Source: Candidatus Methanomethylophilaceae archaeon (lineage in GTDB: Archaea > Thermoplasmatota > Thermoplasmata > Methanomassiliicoccales > Methanomethylophilaceae). From it: a stretch of 16,970 bases of DNA. Location: contig JAEDGA010000022.1 in the NCBI GenBank assembly GCA_016297775.1, positions 1 to 16,970 of the forward strand. The letters are read 5' to 3'. Shown piece by piece: positions 5,469-14,133 of the stretch (positions within the stretch are counted from its first letter, which is position 1; the number at the start of each line of letters is the position of its first letter). The position numbers and the translations under genes were made by a program. The notes beneath the pieces were generated by a model. That model was not told the origin of the DNA. It ran no database searches and saw only the letters and a list, made by a program, of their open reading frames with translations.

Positions 5469-7448
5469 ATGGGCGCAATATCGATTGTGTGCAGTTCCGA
5501 ATCGTCAATAGCCGCAGTATTCCTAGTTATGGTGTTCCTGCCCGCGGCGGCGGGAGCTATATTGGGTCTGTCCAAGGACAATGCTACCCTGTCGAAGCTG
5601 TCCATGGTGCTGTGCGCGACATCCTCTGCCGCATGCATGTTCGCCTATCCCGTCCACTGCATATGCGGGAACGTCTCCTGCATGCTGCCCATCGATTCCG
5701 CCATAGGACCTTACGGCATACTGATGGACGACCTGTCCGCACTGATGATGAGCATCTCCTCGTTGGTGTATCTCATGATCGTATTGCACATGACCGGTTC
5801 CTCCCACAACACCAGCGTGAGATACATGGGTGCCATGAACGCACTGTTCCTCGCATGCGTGTTCTGCATGTGTGCGGACACCGTCGCGGTGATCGTCATG
5901 GGTTGGGAGGCCGTCTCGCTTCTCACATATCTTATGGCGCCCAGGTTCGATGACGAGGGCCCCCGTTGGAGGTTCTTCGTCGTCACCCATATCGGAGGTC
6001 TCGTCCTCCTCTGTGCATATGCTTACATGGCCGTATCCGCGGGATCCTTCATCCTGTCGGAATGGTCCGATCTCTCCGCGGTCATGGGTCAGACCGTATC
6101 ATCCATCATGGTCCTCATGCTCTTCATCGGATTCGGATCGAAGCTGGGTACCGTTCCGTTCCATGCATGGATGCCCGATATGTACGGAGAGTCCCCGACC
6201 CACACCACCATGATCCTTTCCACCGTCTGTTCCAACGTCGCGGTTCTGCTCCTCTTCAAGAGCGTGTTCGGATATATCGGAACCGGTTCCGACCTCAACG
6301 GTGTGGCACTGGTCCTTCTCCTCCTGTCCGCCGTATCCGCTCTCTGGGGGGCGATGGAGTCCATGATCCAGACCAAGCCAAGAAGGATCCTCGCATATTC
6401 CAGTATGGAGAACATGGCATTGGTCACACTCTGTATGTCCATGGCGCTCATCTTCAGTTCCGCATCGCCCGCACTGACCAACCTGGTCCTTGTCGCGGCG
6501 TTGTTCCACACCATCAACCATTCCGTGTTCAAGTCCCTCATGTTGATGGTGGTCCACACCGTCAACGATTGTACCGGGGAGAAGGACATCGGCAGATACG
6601 GCGGACTCGGTAAGGTCATGCCCCTGTTCTCGTTCATATCCATCATCGGCGTGGCATCCATGGCGGCCGTACCTCCGATGAACGGTTTCATCAGCGAATG
6701 GCTCATGCTGCAGTCGATGATCGGAGGGGATGCATCCGAGACCCTCCTGAAGCTGATCATGCCTCTGACCGTCGCCGTACTGGGTGTCTGCGGTATGATG
6801 GCCGCCACGTCCTACATCAGACTTTACGGATTCAGTTTCCTCGGACGTCCTCGTTCCCCGGGTGCCGCATCCCCAGAACCGGTATCCCGCATCCCCATGC
6901 TCTCCATGGCCGTGCTGGCCACCATGTGCGTATTGCTGGGACTGTTGGCACTGAACGTCACCGAGGTCATCGGACCCGGGGTCATGGCATACATGGGTCC
7001 GGGTGCGGCATCCTTCAAGGACGCCCTGTCCGGAAGCTTCACCCCGTTGTCGCTGGGTCTCATGCTCTTCGGTACCATACTGATCATATACCTGATCGGA
7101 AGACTGAGACGTCCCGAATCCTATGACAGGGACACATGGGGTTGCGGATTGGAACTGGACGAGGATATGCAGTATTCATCCTCGGGATTCACCCAGCCGT
7201 TGGTGCGCGTGTTCCATCCGTTCTACGGTGACATGACCCGCATGGACACGGACGAGCACGGCAACAGGACGATCTATCATGTGGTGTTCGTCGAGCCTTT
7301 CGTCAAGAACATCTACCGTCCCATCGGAAATGCGGTGATACGCATATCCGAGACGGTCGGTCGTATGCAGACCGGTAACATCCAGTCCTATCTCGGATAC
7401 ATCCTCGCGGTCCTCGTGATCGCACTTCTGGCGGTGAGGATACTATGA
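5469..7448 (+). CDS. hyfB: HyfB-like antiporter-type membrane subunit
   Basis: A 659-residue polytopic membrane protein of the NuoL/MrpA-type antiporter family, closest in layout to HyfB. It is expected to form a proton or sodium channel in the membrane arm. The residues of the ion path are present: E147 in GWEAVSLLTYL (TM5), K225 in GFGSKLGTVPFHAWMPDMYG, K264, and K355 in FHTINHSVFKSL. The HyfB-type C-terminal extension starts near WGCGLELDEDMQYSSSGFTQ and ends with another membrane helix. It is the first gene of the operon, and its stop overlaps the next start (ATGA). The start ATG at 5469 lies some 30 bases after a TATA-like element. Confidence 0.88.
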   Translation: MGAISIVCSSESSIAAVFLVMVFLPAAAGAILGLSKDNATLSKLSMVLCATSSAACMFAYPVHCICGNVSCMLPIDSAIGPYGILMDDLSALMMSISSLVYLMIVLHMTGSSHNTSVRYMGAMNALFLACVFCMCADTVAVIVMGWEAVSLLTYLMAPRFDDEGPRWRFFVVTHIGGLVLLCAYAYMAVSAGSFILSEWSDLSAVMGQTVSSIMVLMLFIGFGSKLGTVPFHAWMPDMYGESPTHTTMILSTVCSNVAVLLLFKSVFGYIGTGSDLNGVALVLLLLSAVSALWGAMESMIQTKPRRILAYSSMENMALVTLCMSMALIFSSASPALTNLVLVAALFHTINHSVFKSLMLMVVHTVNDCTGEKDIGRYGGLGKVMPLFSFISIIGVASMAAVPPMNGFISEWLMLQSMIGGDASETLLKLIMPLTVAVLGVCGMMAATSYIRLYGFSFLGRPRSPGAASPEPVSRIPMLSMAVLATMCVLLGLLALNVTEVIGPGVMAYMGPGAASFKDALSGSFTPLSLGLMLFGTILIIYLIGRLRRPESYDRDTWGCGLELDEDMQYSSSGFTQPLVRVFHPFYGDMTRMDTDEHGNRTIYHVVFVEPFVKNIYRPIGNAVIRISETVGRMQTGNIQSYLGYILAVLVIALLAVRIL

Positions 7449-8389
7449 ATGTGGAAGTAGCGATCGTCACGATACTCCAGGCTCTCGTCATGGTGGCCAT
7501 ATCTCCCTTGATGGCGGGTATCATACGCAAGATGAAGGCCCTCATGCAGGGTAAGGTCGGACCGAGCATCATACAGCCTTACCGCGATCTCAGGAAACTC
7601 ATGCGCAAGGGGCGCGTGGCAGGGAAGAGTCACACATGGCTGTTCAGCGCCGTCCCGTACCTGTGCCTGTCATCCATGCTCATCCTTGCATTGATGGTGC
7701 CTTTCGTATATGTGGAGGTGGCATCCCCCTACATCGATCTGATCACCATGGTCTACCTGTTCACCCTGTTCAGATTCGCCATGGTGTTGGGAGGTCTCGA
7801 GGGAGGTTCCGTGTTCGGAGGCATGGGAAGCAGCAGGGAGATGATGATGTCCGTTCTGATCGAGCCCGCACTCCTGCTCTCGATAATGTCCATGGTCGCT
7901 CTGACCGGAGGAAGCACCGGTATCAGCAACATCCCCGATGTCCTGTGCGAGATGGGATTGGCGGCCGTAGGTCCCACGTTGATACTGGCGACCACCTCAT
8001 TCATGATCACCCTCCTGGCGGAGAACGCTAGGGTACCATTCGACAACCCCGCCACGCATCTGGAGCTCACCATGGTCCATGAGGCCATGGTCCTGGAATA
8101 TTCGGGAAGGAAACTGGGGATGATGGAACTGGCATCCCAGATAAGGCTCACCCTGTTCATGGTGATGGTCGGTACGCTGTTCCTCCCGTGGGGCATCGCC
8201 ACCGAGTTCACCCTTCCGGCATTGGTGGTGGCCACCGTTGCGATCGTGGCCAAGCTCCTCATCATCGCGGCCGTCATCGCCATTGTGGAATGCACCGTGG
8301 CGAAACTGAGATTGTTCAAGACGCCCAACCTTCTGACCATCTCTTTCACATTGTCGCTGCTTGCGATGATCTCGATATACATCCTGTGA
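7445..8389 (+). CDS. hyfC: HyfC-like (NuoH-type) membrane subunit
   Basis: A 314-residue membrane protein of the NuoH/HycD/HyfC family, which links the soluble electron-transfer arm to the ion-pumping arm. Diagnostic stretches are GPSIIQPYRDLRKLMRK (39-55), GSSREMMMSVLIEP (128-141) and ENARVPFDNPATHLELTM (193-210), including the acidic loop that faces the catalytic arm. About eight hydrophobic segments are visible. The ATG overlaps the preceding stop by four bases, and the next gene follows after ten bases. Length and motifs match the family, and nothing looks damaged. Confidence 0.9.
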   Translation: MNVEVAIVTILQALVMVAISPLMAGIIRKMKALMQGKVGPSIIQPYRDLRKLMRKGRVAGKSHTWLFSAVPYLCLSSMLILALMVPFVYVEVASPYIDLITMVYLFTLFRFAMVLGGLEGGSVFGGMGSSREMMMSVLIEPALLLSIMSMVALTGGSTGISNIPDVLCEMGLAAVGPTLILATTSFMITLLAENARVPFDNPATHLELTMVHEAMVLEYSGRKLGMMELASQIRLTLFMVMVGTLFLPWGIATEFTLPALVVATVAIVAKLLIIAAVIAIVECTVAKLRLFKTPNLLTISFTLSLLAMISIYIL

Positions 8390-8399
8390 GGCGAAGAAA

Positions 8400-9059
8400 A
8401 TGGATATGACAATCGCAACCAATCTGATCGACATATGCGCGGTATCCATGCTGCTCCTGTCCGTCCTGTCCATGACCACCCTCAGGATGGCACCGCTCAT
8501 CAGACTGTTCTCCTACCAGTCCCTGGCACTGGGACTCATGGCTGCAATCGTGGCATACTCATCCGACAACCCGCACATCTACATCATGTGCGTCCTGACC
8601 ATCGGTATCAAGACCATACTCATCCCCCGCATCCTGTACTACGTGTTGGAGAGGGTCGAGGTCAACAACGAGGCGAAACTCGCCGTAGGTGTGCCCGGGT
8701 CCCTCATATTGTCCGGAGCCTTGATCATACTGTCATACTTCATCACGGAGCCCTTGCTGGCGACCTTGGAGACCATGGAGAGGAACTGCATAGCGTTCTC
8801 AATGTCCGTGGTACTCATCGGATTGTTGACCATGGTATCCAGGCGCAAGGCCATCAGCGAGGTCATCGGACTGCTGATGATGGAGAACGGATTGTTCCTG
8901 GGTGCGTTGGCCGTCTCCCACGGTATGCCCCTCATAGTCGAAGTGGCGGCATTCTTCGATGTCCTGGTGGCATTGATCATCATCGGTGTGTTCATCTTCC
9001 GTATCAACAGGTCGTTCCACTCCATGGATGTCACCAACCTCAGGAGGTTGAAGGAATGA
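8400..9059 (+). CDS. hyfE: HyfE-like membrane subunit
   Basis: A 219-residue membrane protein with about seven hydrophobic segments, typical of HyfE, which combines a NuoK-like part with extra helices. The conserved C-terminal part is clear: LLMMENGLFLGALAVSHGMP, then a VEVAAFFDVLVALIIIGVFI helix and a short basic tail (FRINRSFHSMDVTNLRRLKE). The NuoK-like glutamate is E in MMENG. GAGGCG eight bases before the ATG at 8400 serves as the ribosome binding site; the ATG two codons later is an alternative. Its stop overlaps the start of the HyfF-like gene. Confidence 0.87.
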   Translation: MDMTIATNLIDICAVSMLLLSVLSMTTLRMAPLIRLFSYQSLALGLMAAIVAYSSDNPHIYIMCVLTIGIKTILIPRILYYVLERVEVNNEAKLAVGVPGSLILSGALIILSYFITEPLLATLETMERNCIAFSMSVVLIGLLTMVSRRKAISEVIGLLMMENGLFLGALAVSHGMPLIVEVAAFFDVLVALIIIGVFIFRINRSFHSMDVTNLRRLKE

Positions 9060-10525
9060 TGGAGGCCGGTTTCCTACTCTTCGGAGCATATCTGATAACG
9101 ATCGCGGTATGTTTCTTCTTCAAGGACAGACGCGTCATGTCCGCAGTATCGATAATCGCGGCATGTGTCGCCATAGTATCCGTATTGCTGATATTGAACG
9201 ATATGAGGTCCACGACCGATTTCATCATCGATATGGGTCCGATCTATATCGATCGTGTATCGCTGTTCTTCATGTCGTTGATATCCTTCGTTGCATTGAT
9301 GGCCATCCTCTATTCCAGGGGATACATGTGGTACGAGGCGGACGAGGGTGCGATAAGGTTCGATGAGCTCAGGAAGTACTACATCGTGATCAACACGTTC
9401 ATCATGGTCATGTACATGACCTTCATGGTCAAGTCCCTGGCCGTCATCTGGGTATGTGTCGGTGCCACCACCCTCGTATCCACGTTCCTGGTCGGTTTCT
9501 ACAGGAACGACCATTCCACCGAGGCCGCATGGAAGTACATGATGCTCTGTTCCGTCGGTATAACCATCGCACTCATCGGTATCATGCTGACGTATGCGGC
9601 CACCATAGGCGTCATCGGGGACGAGGATACCGCACTGGATTGGCCGATACTATACGCATACGCCGCAGGATTGGATCCCTCACTGATGAAGATGGCCACC
9701 GTACTGGTGATCATAGGGTTCGGTACCAAGGTTGGATTCGCACCCATGCACACCTGGCTTCCGGACGCACACAGTCAGGCACCCACGCCGGTCAGTGGTA
9801 TGCTATCCGCGGTCCTGCTCAACTGTGCGTTCTATGCCGTCATAAGGTTCTACATGATCTCCGAGGCGGTACTTCCCGGATTCGCCAAGAACGTATTGCT
9901 GATATTCGGTATCCTGTCATTGTTCGTCGCCGCATGTTTCATCGTCGTGTCCAGGGACATCAAGAGGATGCTGGCATATTCCAGTATAGAGAACATGGGT
10001 CTCATCGCTATCGGATTGGGAATCGGTACCGAACTTGCTATATTCGGTGCGATGTTCCAGATGATGGCACATTCAGTTACCAAGCCTCTGCTGTTCTTCT
10101 CCGCAGGTAACATCGTCCAGCAGTACGATACGAGGAACATGCAGTCGATCACCGGTGTGAGGGAGAAGATGCCCTTCACCGCATTCATGATGGGTGCCGG
10201 CGCGCTGATAATAGTCGGAGTGCCGCCGTTCTCCGTGTTCGTCGGAGAGTTCTGCATCATCATGGCATCCGTGTCCGCAGGAGCATACGCCGTTGCGGCG
10301 ATCTCCGTATCCTTGCTGGCAATCGTGTTCGCGGGTTTCGTGATGCATGTGTTCCCGATGTTGTCCGGACACACGGATAGGGATGTGTCCGATCCGAAGG
10401 GAAGGATAAGGGCGCTGCCTTTCATGATGATGTTCGTGACCACGTTGATACTGGGTCTCTTCATGCCCGAACAGATGTCCGCATTCATGAACGATCTCGC
10501 ATCCCAGATAGGAGGCATGTTATGA
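9056..10525 (+). CDS. hyfF: HyfF-like antiporter-type membrane subunit
   Basis: A 489-residue second antiporter-like (NuoN/HyfF-type) subunit. It keeps the TM7 lysine K225 in GFGTKVGFAPMHTWLPDAHS, the QAPTPVSGMLSAVLLN helix and K343 in AHSVTKPLLFFSAGN. At the position where HyfF relatives usually carry the TM5 glutamate (WVAIEATTL-like), this protein reads WVCVGATTLVSTFLV, with G136 in place of Glu. That glutamate is important for pumping in complex I antiporter subunits, so this channel may be altered. The start is the ATG at 9056, overlapping the HyfE-like stop (the next codon is also ATG). The frame is open further upstream but only as an out-of-frame reading of hyfE. Confidence 0.88.
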   Translation: MMEAGFLLFGAYLITIAVCFFFKDRRVMSAVSIIAACVAIVSVLLILNDMRSTTDFIIDMGPIYIDRVSLFFMSLISFVALMAILYSRGYMWYEADEGAIRFDELRKYYIVINTFIMVMYMTFMVKSLAVIWVCVGATTLVSTFLVGFYRNDHSTEAAWKYMMLCSVGITIALIGIMLTYAATIGVIGDEDTALDWPILYAYAAGLDPSLMKMATVLVIIGFGTKVGFAPMHTWLPDAHSQAPTPVSGMLSAVLLNCAFYAVIRFYMISEAVLPGFAKNVLLIFGILSLFVAACFIVVSRDIKRMLAYSSIENMGLIAIGLGIGTELAIFGAMFQMMAHSVTKPLLFFSAGNIVQQYDTRNMQSITGVREKMPFTAFMMGAGALIIVGVPPFSVFVGEFCIIMASVSAGAYAVAAISVSLLAIVFAGFVMHVFPMLSGHTDRDVSDPKGRIRALPFMMMFVTTLILGLFMPEQMSAFMNDLASQIGGML

Positions 10526-11979
10526 TATTGGAACAGGAATCCGTCGCACGTCCGGAGCTTTCGTATGCCGTACAGGGATACGTCGCCGAGGGATACGGGA
10601 TAGTGAACATGTACATGAGCGAGCCCTTGGACGGACCCGCACAGGTCAACGTCCTGATGAGAAGGATGGACTCCGTCATCAGATTGACCGCACCGGCGAA
10701 GGAGGTTGAATTCGATTCCATCTCCGGTGACAATCCAACCGCCGAGATATACGAGCGCCTCATCCGCGAGTACAACGGTTACGAACCCATCGGCATCAGG
10801 AACGATACCCCGGTGACGTACTGGCGTACCGGGAACCCTCCCCTCCGCAAGGACAGGGATCCATCCGTCGAAGAGTCGAGGGTACCGCTTCCCCACAACG
10901 GGATACGCGGAGACGGCATATTCGAGATCCCGGTGGGTCCCGTACACGCCGGTGTAATCGAGCCCGGTCATTTCAGATTCAGCGTTGCCGGTGAATCCGT
11001 CATCAAACTCAACGTTCATCTGGGTTATACGCACAGGGGTGTCGAGAGGTTGATGGAAGGTCCCATCGTTCCCGGAAAGATCCACATCGCCGAGAGGATC
11101 TCCGGAGACACCACCGTGGCCAATTCCCTGGCATACAGCCATGTAATGGAGGACGAGGGTTCAGTCCCGGAAAGGGCCGGATACATACGTGTCATAGCGG
11201 CGGAGTTGGAGAGACTATCATCCAACATATCCGCGGTCGGAGGTATCTGTACGGATACGGCATTCTCCGTACCTTCCGCAAGGGCATCCAAACTGCACGA
11301 GGACGTCCTCCGTATGGCGTTGAAGGTGTTCGGAAGCAGGTACATGCATAACGTGGTCGTACCCGGAGGCGTCAGGAAGGACATCTCCTCCGAGATGTCA
11401 AGATACATCGAGAGATCGCTGATCGCATTGAAACTGGACGTTCTCGATCTCGAAGATACGATGATGACGTCATCCACACTGATGGACCGTATGGAGACCA
11501 CCGGTATCCTGCAGCCCGATATCGCTAAGACCTACAGGACCGTGGGCCCCATAGGTAGGGCCAGCGGTATGTCCTTGGATGTGAGGAAGGAGATGCCGTA
11601 CGACGGATACAGACATCTTGGTCTTCTGGTCCCGTCCGAGACCGGCGGGGATGTTCTGGCCAGGACGAAGGTCAGGTTCAGGGAGATCTACGAATCGATC
11701 GATCTGATATTCCAGTCGGTGGCCCTCATGGACGACGGTCCGATAAGAGCGGATGCCGGTATCCCGGAAGGTTTCCGTGTGGGTATCGTGGAGGCACCAA
11801 GGGGTGAGCTGGTACATTGTGCGGAGATCATCGACGGCAAGGTGTGGAGATACAGTATACGCGACCCGTCCCTGGTGGATTGGCCGATGATGAGCTATGC
11901 CGTTCCAGGTAACGTGGTGCCGGATTTCCCGCTGATCAACAAGAGCTTCTCCCTGTCATACAGCGGCAACGATCTGTGA
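10522..11979 (+). CDS. hyfG: HyfG-like large subunit lacking NiFe ligands (Ehr-type)
   Basis: A 485-residue protein combining a NuoC-like N-terminal part (about 1-110) with a NuoD/hydrogenase large-subunit domain. Family landmarks include NPPLRKD, FEIPVGPVHAGVIEPGHFRF (134-153) and LGYTHRGVERLMEG. The first NiFe motif, normally R-x-C-G-x-C, reads R192-I-S194-G-D-T197. The second, normally DPCxxC, reads SLS479-YSG482. All four metal-binding cysteines are thus absent, and the protein stops at this motif with no maturation tail. This matches the energy-converting hydrogenase-related (Ehr) group known to lack these cysteines. The subunit should not bind NiFe; a quinone-like or other site is possible by analogy with NuoD. 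Its ATG overlaps the HyfF-like stop. Confidence 0.9.
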   Translation: MILEQESVARPELSYAVQGYVAEGYGIVNMYMSEPLDGPAQVNVLMRRMDSVIRLTAPAKEVEFDSISGDNPTAEIYERLIREYNGYEPIGIRNDTPVTYWRTGNPPLRKDRDPSVEESRVPLPHNGIRGDGIFEIPVGPVHAGVIEPGHFRFSVAGESVIKLNVHLGYTHRGVERLMEGPIVPGKIHIAERISGDTTVANSLAYSHVMEDEGSVPERAGYIRVIAAELERLSSNISAVGGICTDTAFSVPSARASKLHEDVLRMALKVFGSRYMHNVVVPGGVRKDISSEMSRYIERSLIALKLDVLDLEDTMMTSSTLMDRMETTGILQPDIAKTYRTVGPIGRASGMSLDVRKEMPYDGYRHLGLLVPSETGGDVLARTKVRFREIYESIDLIFQSVALMDDGPIRADAGIPEGFRVGIVEAPRGELVHCAEIIDGKVWRYSIRDPSLVDWPMMSYAVPGNVVPDFPLINKSFSLSYSGNDL

Positions 11980-11989
11980 GGTGCGAAAG

Positions 11990-12721
11990 ATGTTCAAAGG
12001 CTGTCTTATCAATGTGATATCCAAGAAGGATGCGATGTCCAAGGACGAACTGTTCGAATCCAAACTCATCATGCCGTTCCCCAAGGATTGTACGCACTGC
12101 AGGAGATGCGAGGAGATGTGCATGACCTCCGCGATAACCATCGACGACGAGTGGAGGATCGATCTTGGAAGGTGCACCTTCTGTATGGACTGTATGGATG
12201 CCTGCGACCGTATGGAGGGTGCGGTGGCACCGGATTATTCCCTCACCAGGGAGGGTCTCATATTCTCCGAATCGGAGGTACCTGCTCCTGCGGACGGAAG
12301 GTTGCCGAAGGAGTTCACCAAGGCACTCGGGAAGAGCGTAGGTATCAGGGAGATCGACACCGGATCGTGCAACGCCTGTGAGAGCGAGATCAACTGTTGT
12401 TCCAACCCGTATTACGACATGGGCAGGTTCGGTCTGAAGATCGTCGCGTCCCCGAGACACGCGGATGTGCTTCTGGTCACCGGTCCGATGACGGAGAACA
12501 TGGCAGAGGCTGCGGTGAGGACGTATGATGCGGCACCTTTTCCGAAGGCCGTCATAGCCATGGGCACATGTGCGATATCTGGCGGTCCTTTCGCCGACGG
12601 GGATGTCAGGGGCGGAACGGATTCCGTGCTCAAGGCGGACATGTATGTGACAGGATGTCCTCCGTCACCGGACAGACTGATACGCTCCATACTCACCGCG
12701 TTCGGTATCGCGCGCAGATGA
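11990..12721 (+). CDS. hyfI: Ferredoxin fused to HyfI/NuoB-like small subunit
   Basis: A 243-residue fusion of a two-[4Fe-4S] ferredoxin domain (about 30-78, HyfH/NuoI-like) and a NuoB/HyfI-like subunit (about 115-240). The ferredoxin clusters are ligated by C34, C37, C40, C44 and C62, C65, C68, C72. The cluster next to the large subunit is ligated by C127 and C130 (CNACE), C194 (MGTCAISGG) and C223 (GCPPSP). All twelve cysteines are present, so electron transfer should be intact despite the altered large subunit. GAGGTG at 11978-11983 sets the start at the ATG at 11990; a GTG at 11981 lies inside that site. It is the last gene of the operon. In E. coli Hyf the two parts are separate proteins. 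Confidence 0.9.
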   Translation: MFKGCLINVISKKDAMSKDELFESKLIMPFPKDCTHCRRCEEMCMTSAITIDDEWRIDLGRCTFCMDCMDACDRMEGAVAPDYSLTREGLIFSESEVPAPADGRLPKEFTKALGKSVGIREIDTGSCNACESEINCCSNPYYDMGRFGLKIVASPRHADVLLVTGPMTENMAEAAVRTYDAAPFPKAVIAMGTCAISGGPFADGDVRGGTDSVLKADMYVTGCPPSPDRLIRSILTAFGIARR

Positions 12722-12797
12722 TCCTTCCGACCGAAGAGGTCAGTTTGGGGATCGTTCTGTATCATCAATGGTCGTGTTCCCAAATATGGTTCGGTAT

Positions 12798-12860
12798 ATG
12801 TGCCAGTATATCTGCCAATCCTATGATTCGTAAAATTTGAAGTCGAACTTCAAAATTTAC
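12798..12860. repeat. 63-bp direct repeat, copy 1, with 31-bp palindrome
   Basis: It matches 14134-14196 at 55 of 63 positions with no gaps; seven of the eight mismatches are in the left half. The right half (12830-12860) is a near-perfect palindrome: GTAAAATTTGAAGT, then CGA, then ACTTCAAAATTTAC, with one mismatch in the right arm. It sits just upstream of the ATPase gene and overlaps its presumed promoter. Confidence 0.85.
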
Positions 12861-12867
12861 ATATGTG
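12852..12867 (+). promoter_or_regulatory. Probable ATPase promoter overlapping the palindrome
   Basis: AAAATTTACATATGTG is centred about 27 bases before the ATG at 12888, fitting a TATA box for a leaderless transcript. Its left half is the right arm of the palindrome, so a protein bound to the palindrome would block transcription. No ribosome binding site is seen before the ATG. Confidence 0.45.
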
Positions 12868-12887
12868 TTGGGAGCCCATATACTATC

Positions 12888-14120
12888 ATGATTCCACGGA
12901 CCATCCTGGATTCGATTGAAGAAAGTATCAGACAGAAACCCGTGACCCTCATTACAGGCGCACGTCAGGTAGGTAAGACCACTTTATGCAAGATGATCGC
13001 CGCCGAACGCGGATTCGATTATGTCTCTCTCGCAACAGGGAGCGACAGGATGATGGCCATGAAGGATCCGGAACTGTTCCTGAAATTGCATCCTGCTCCT
13101 CTTATAATCGATGAGGTGCAGTATGCACCGGTTCTTTTCGAACACATCGAAGGTATCGTCGATGAGATGAAATTCAGAACCGGTTCCAACAAGGGGATGT
13201 ACATTCTCATCGGTAGCCAGGTATACAATCTGATGGAGGGTATAACGCAGTCAATGGCAGGCAGGGTAAGTATGGTCCGTATGTCCCCCCTCAGTTTGAG
13301 CGAGATACTTGGACGTAAGGAAACGCCATTCATGGTCGATTTCGAATCAAACATACGCAGGTCGATGGAACACACACTATCACTGGAGTGGGTGTATGAT
13401 ACGATAGTCCGTGGTTCATATCCTGAACTTTATGATCAGTCGGACATCAAGCCTTCGAAATACTATTCCGATTATGTGGATACGTATATCGAGCGTGATG
13501 TCTCACAGATAATCAATCTCAAGGATAAATTGAAATTCAGACAATTTATGGAATATATCGCATCGATCACCGGGCAGGAATTGGTGTATGACAGGGTGGC
13601 CAAGAATCTGTCAGTAAGCGTACATACGATACAATCCTGGGTGGGGGTGTTGGTGGCAGGTGGAATCGTGCACTTGTTGCAACCATATTCGGAGAGATCC
13701 AACATCAAAAGGATAATAAAACGTCCGAAACTCTATTTCTGTGATACGGGACTTGCATGTTACCTTGCTAAGATCTTCGATCCGGAGACGCTTCGTGCGG
13801 GTTATCTCAACGGGCCGATGGTGGAGACCTTCATTGTGAACGAGATAATGAAGACCTATGACAACAATACCGAGGAATCGGGATTCTTCTATTATCGTGA
13901 TTCCGAGATGAACGAAATCGATCTGGTGATGCTCAGGAACGGTATGTTGACTCTGGTAGAATGTAAAGCCGGCATAGGTTATGATTCTACGGATGTGAAG
14001 GCATTCTCCAGATTGGACAGGTCTGATTACCGTATCGGACCTTCATGTCTGATATGTCTTACGGAGAAAGCATATCCCCTGAGGGATGGGGTATATGCTT
14101 TGCCATTGTCATCGATATGA
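12888..14120 (+). CDS. AAA+ ATPase with DUF4143 domain
   Basis: A 410-residue ATPase of the AAA_14/DUF4143 family, which occurs in many copies in archaea and gut bacteria and mostly has no known function. It shows a Walker A (GARQVGKTT, 24-32), a Walker B (LIIDEVQ, 72-78), a sensor (LIGSQ, 107-111) and a GR arginine pair (125-126). A winged-helix-like stretch (about 232-265, with LSVSVHTIQSWVGVL) follows, then a PD-(D/E)XK-like nuclease fold with E313, D345 (NEIDLVM) and E358-x-K360 (LVECKAG). I took the ATG at 12888 because the family N-terminus starts there; upstream codons fall in the palindrome. The gene is bracketed by 63-bp direct repeats, suggesting movement as a unit. Confidence 0.88.
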   Translation: MIPRTILDSIEESIRQKPVTLITGARQVGKTTLCKMIAAERGFDYVSLATGSDRMMAMKDPELFLKLHPAPLIIDEVQYAPVLFEHIEGIVDEMKFRTGSNKGMYILIGSQVYNLMEGITQSMAGRVSMVRMSPLSLSEILGRKETPFMVDFESNIRRSMEHTLSLEWVYDTIVRGSYPELYDQSDIKPSKYYSDYVDTYIERDVSQIINLKDKLKFRQFMEYIASITGQELVYDRVAKNLSVSVHTIQSWVGVLVAGGIVHLLQPYSERSNIKRIIKRPKLYFCDTGLACYLAKIFDPETLRAGYLNGPMVETFIVNEIMKTYDNNTEESGFFYYRDSEMNEIDLVMLRNGMLTLVECKAGIGYDSTDVKAFSRLDRSDYRIGPSCLICLTEKAYPLRDGVYALPLSSI

Positions 14121-14133
14121 TGATTGATGTATG

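Noticed and set aside
8435..9055. Upstream extension of the HyfF-like gene by 207 codons
   Set aside because: This part is an out-of-frame reading of the HyfE-like gene. The HyfF-type N-terminus starts at 9056, overlapping the HyfE-like stop.
10522..11979. Calling the operon a functional NiFe hydrogenase or formate hydrogenlyase
   Set aside because: Both NiFe-binding motifs have lost their cysteines and no maturation tail or formate dehydrogenase gene is present in the window.
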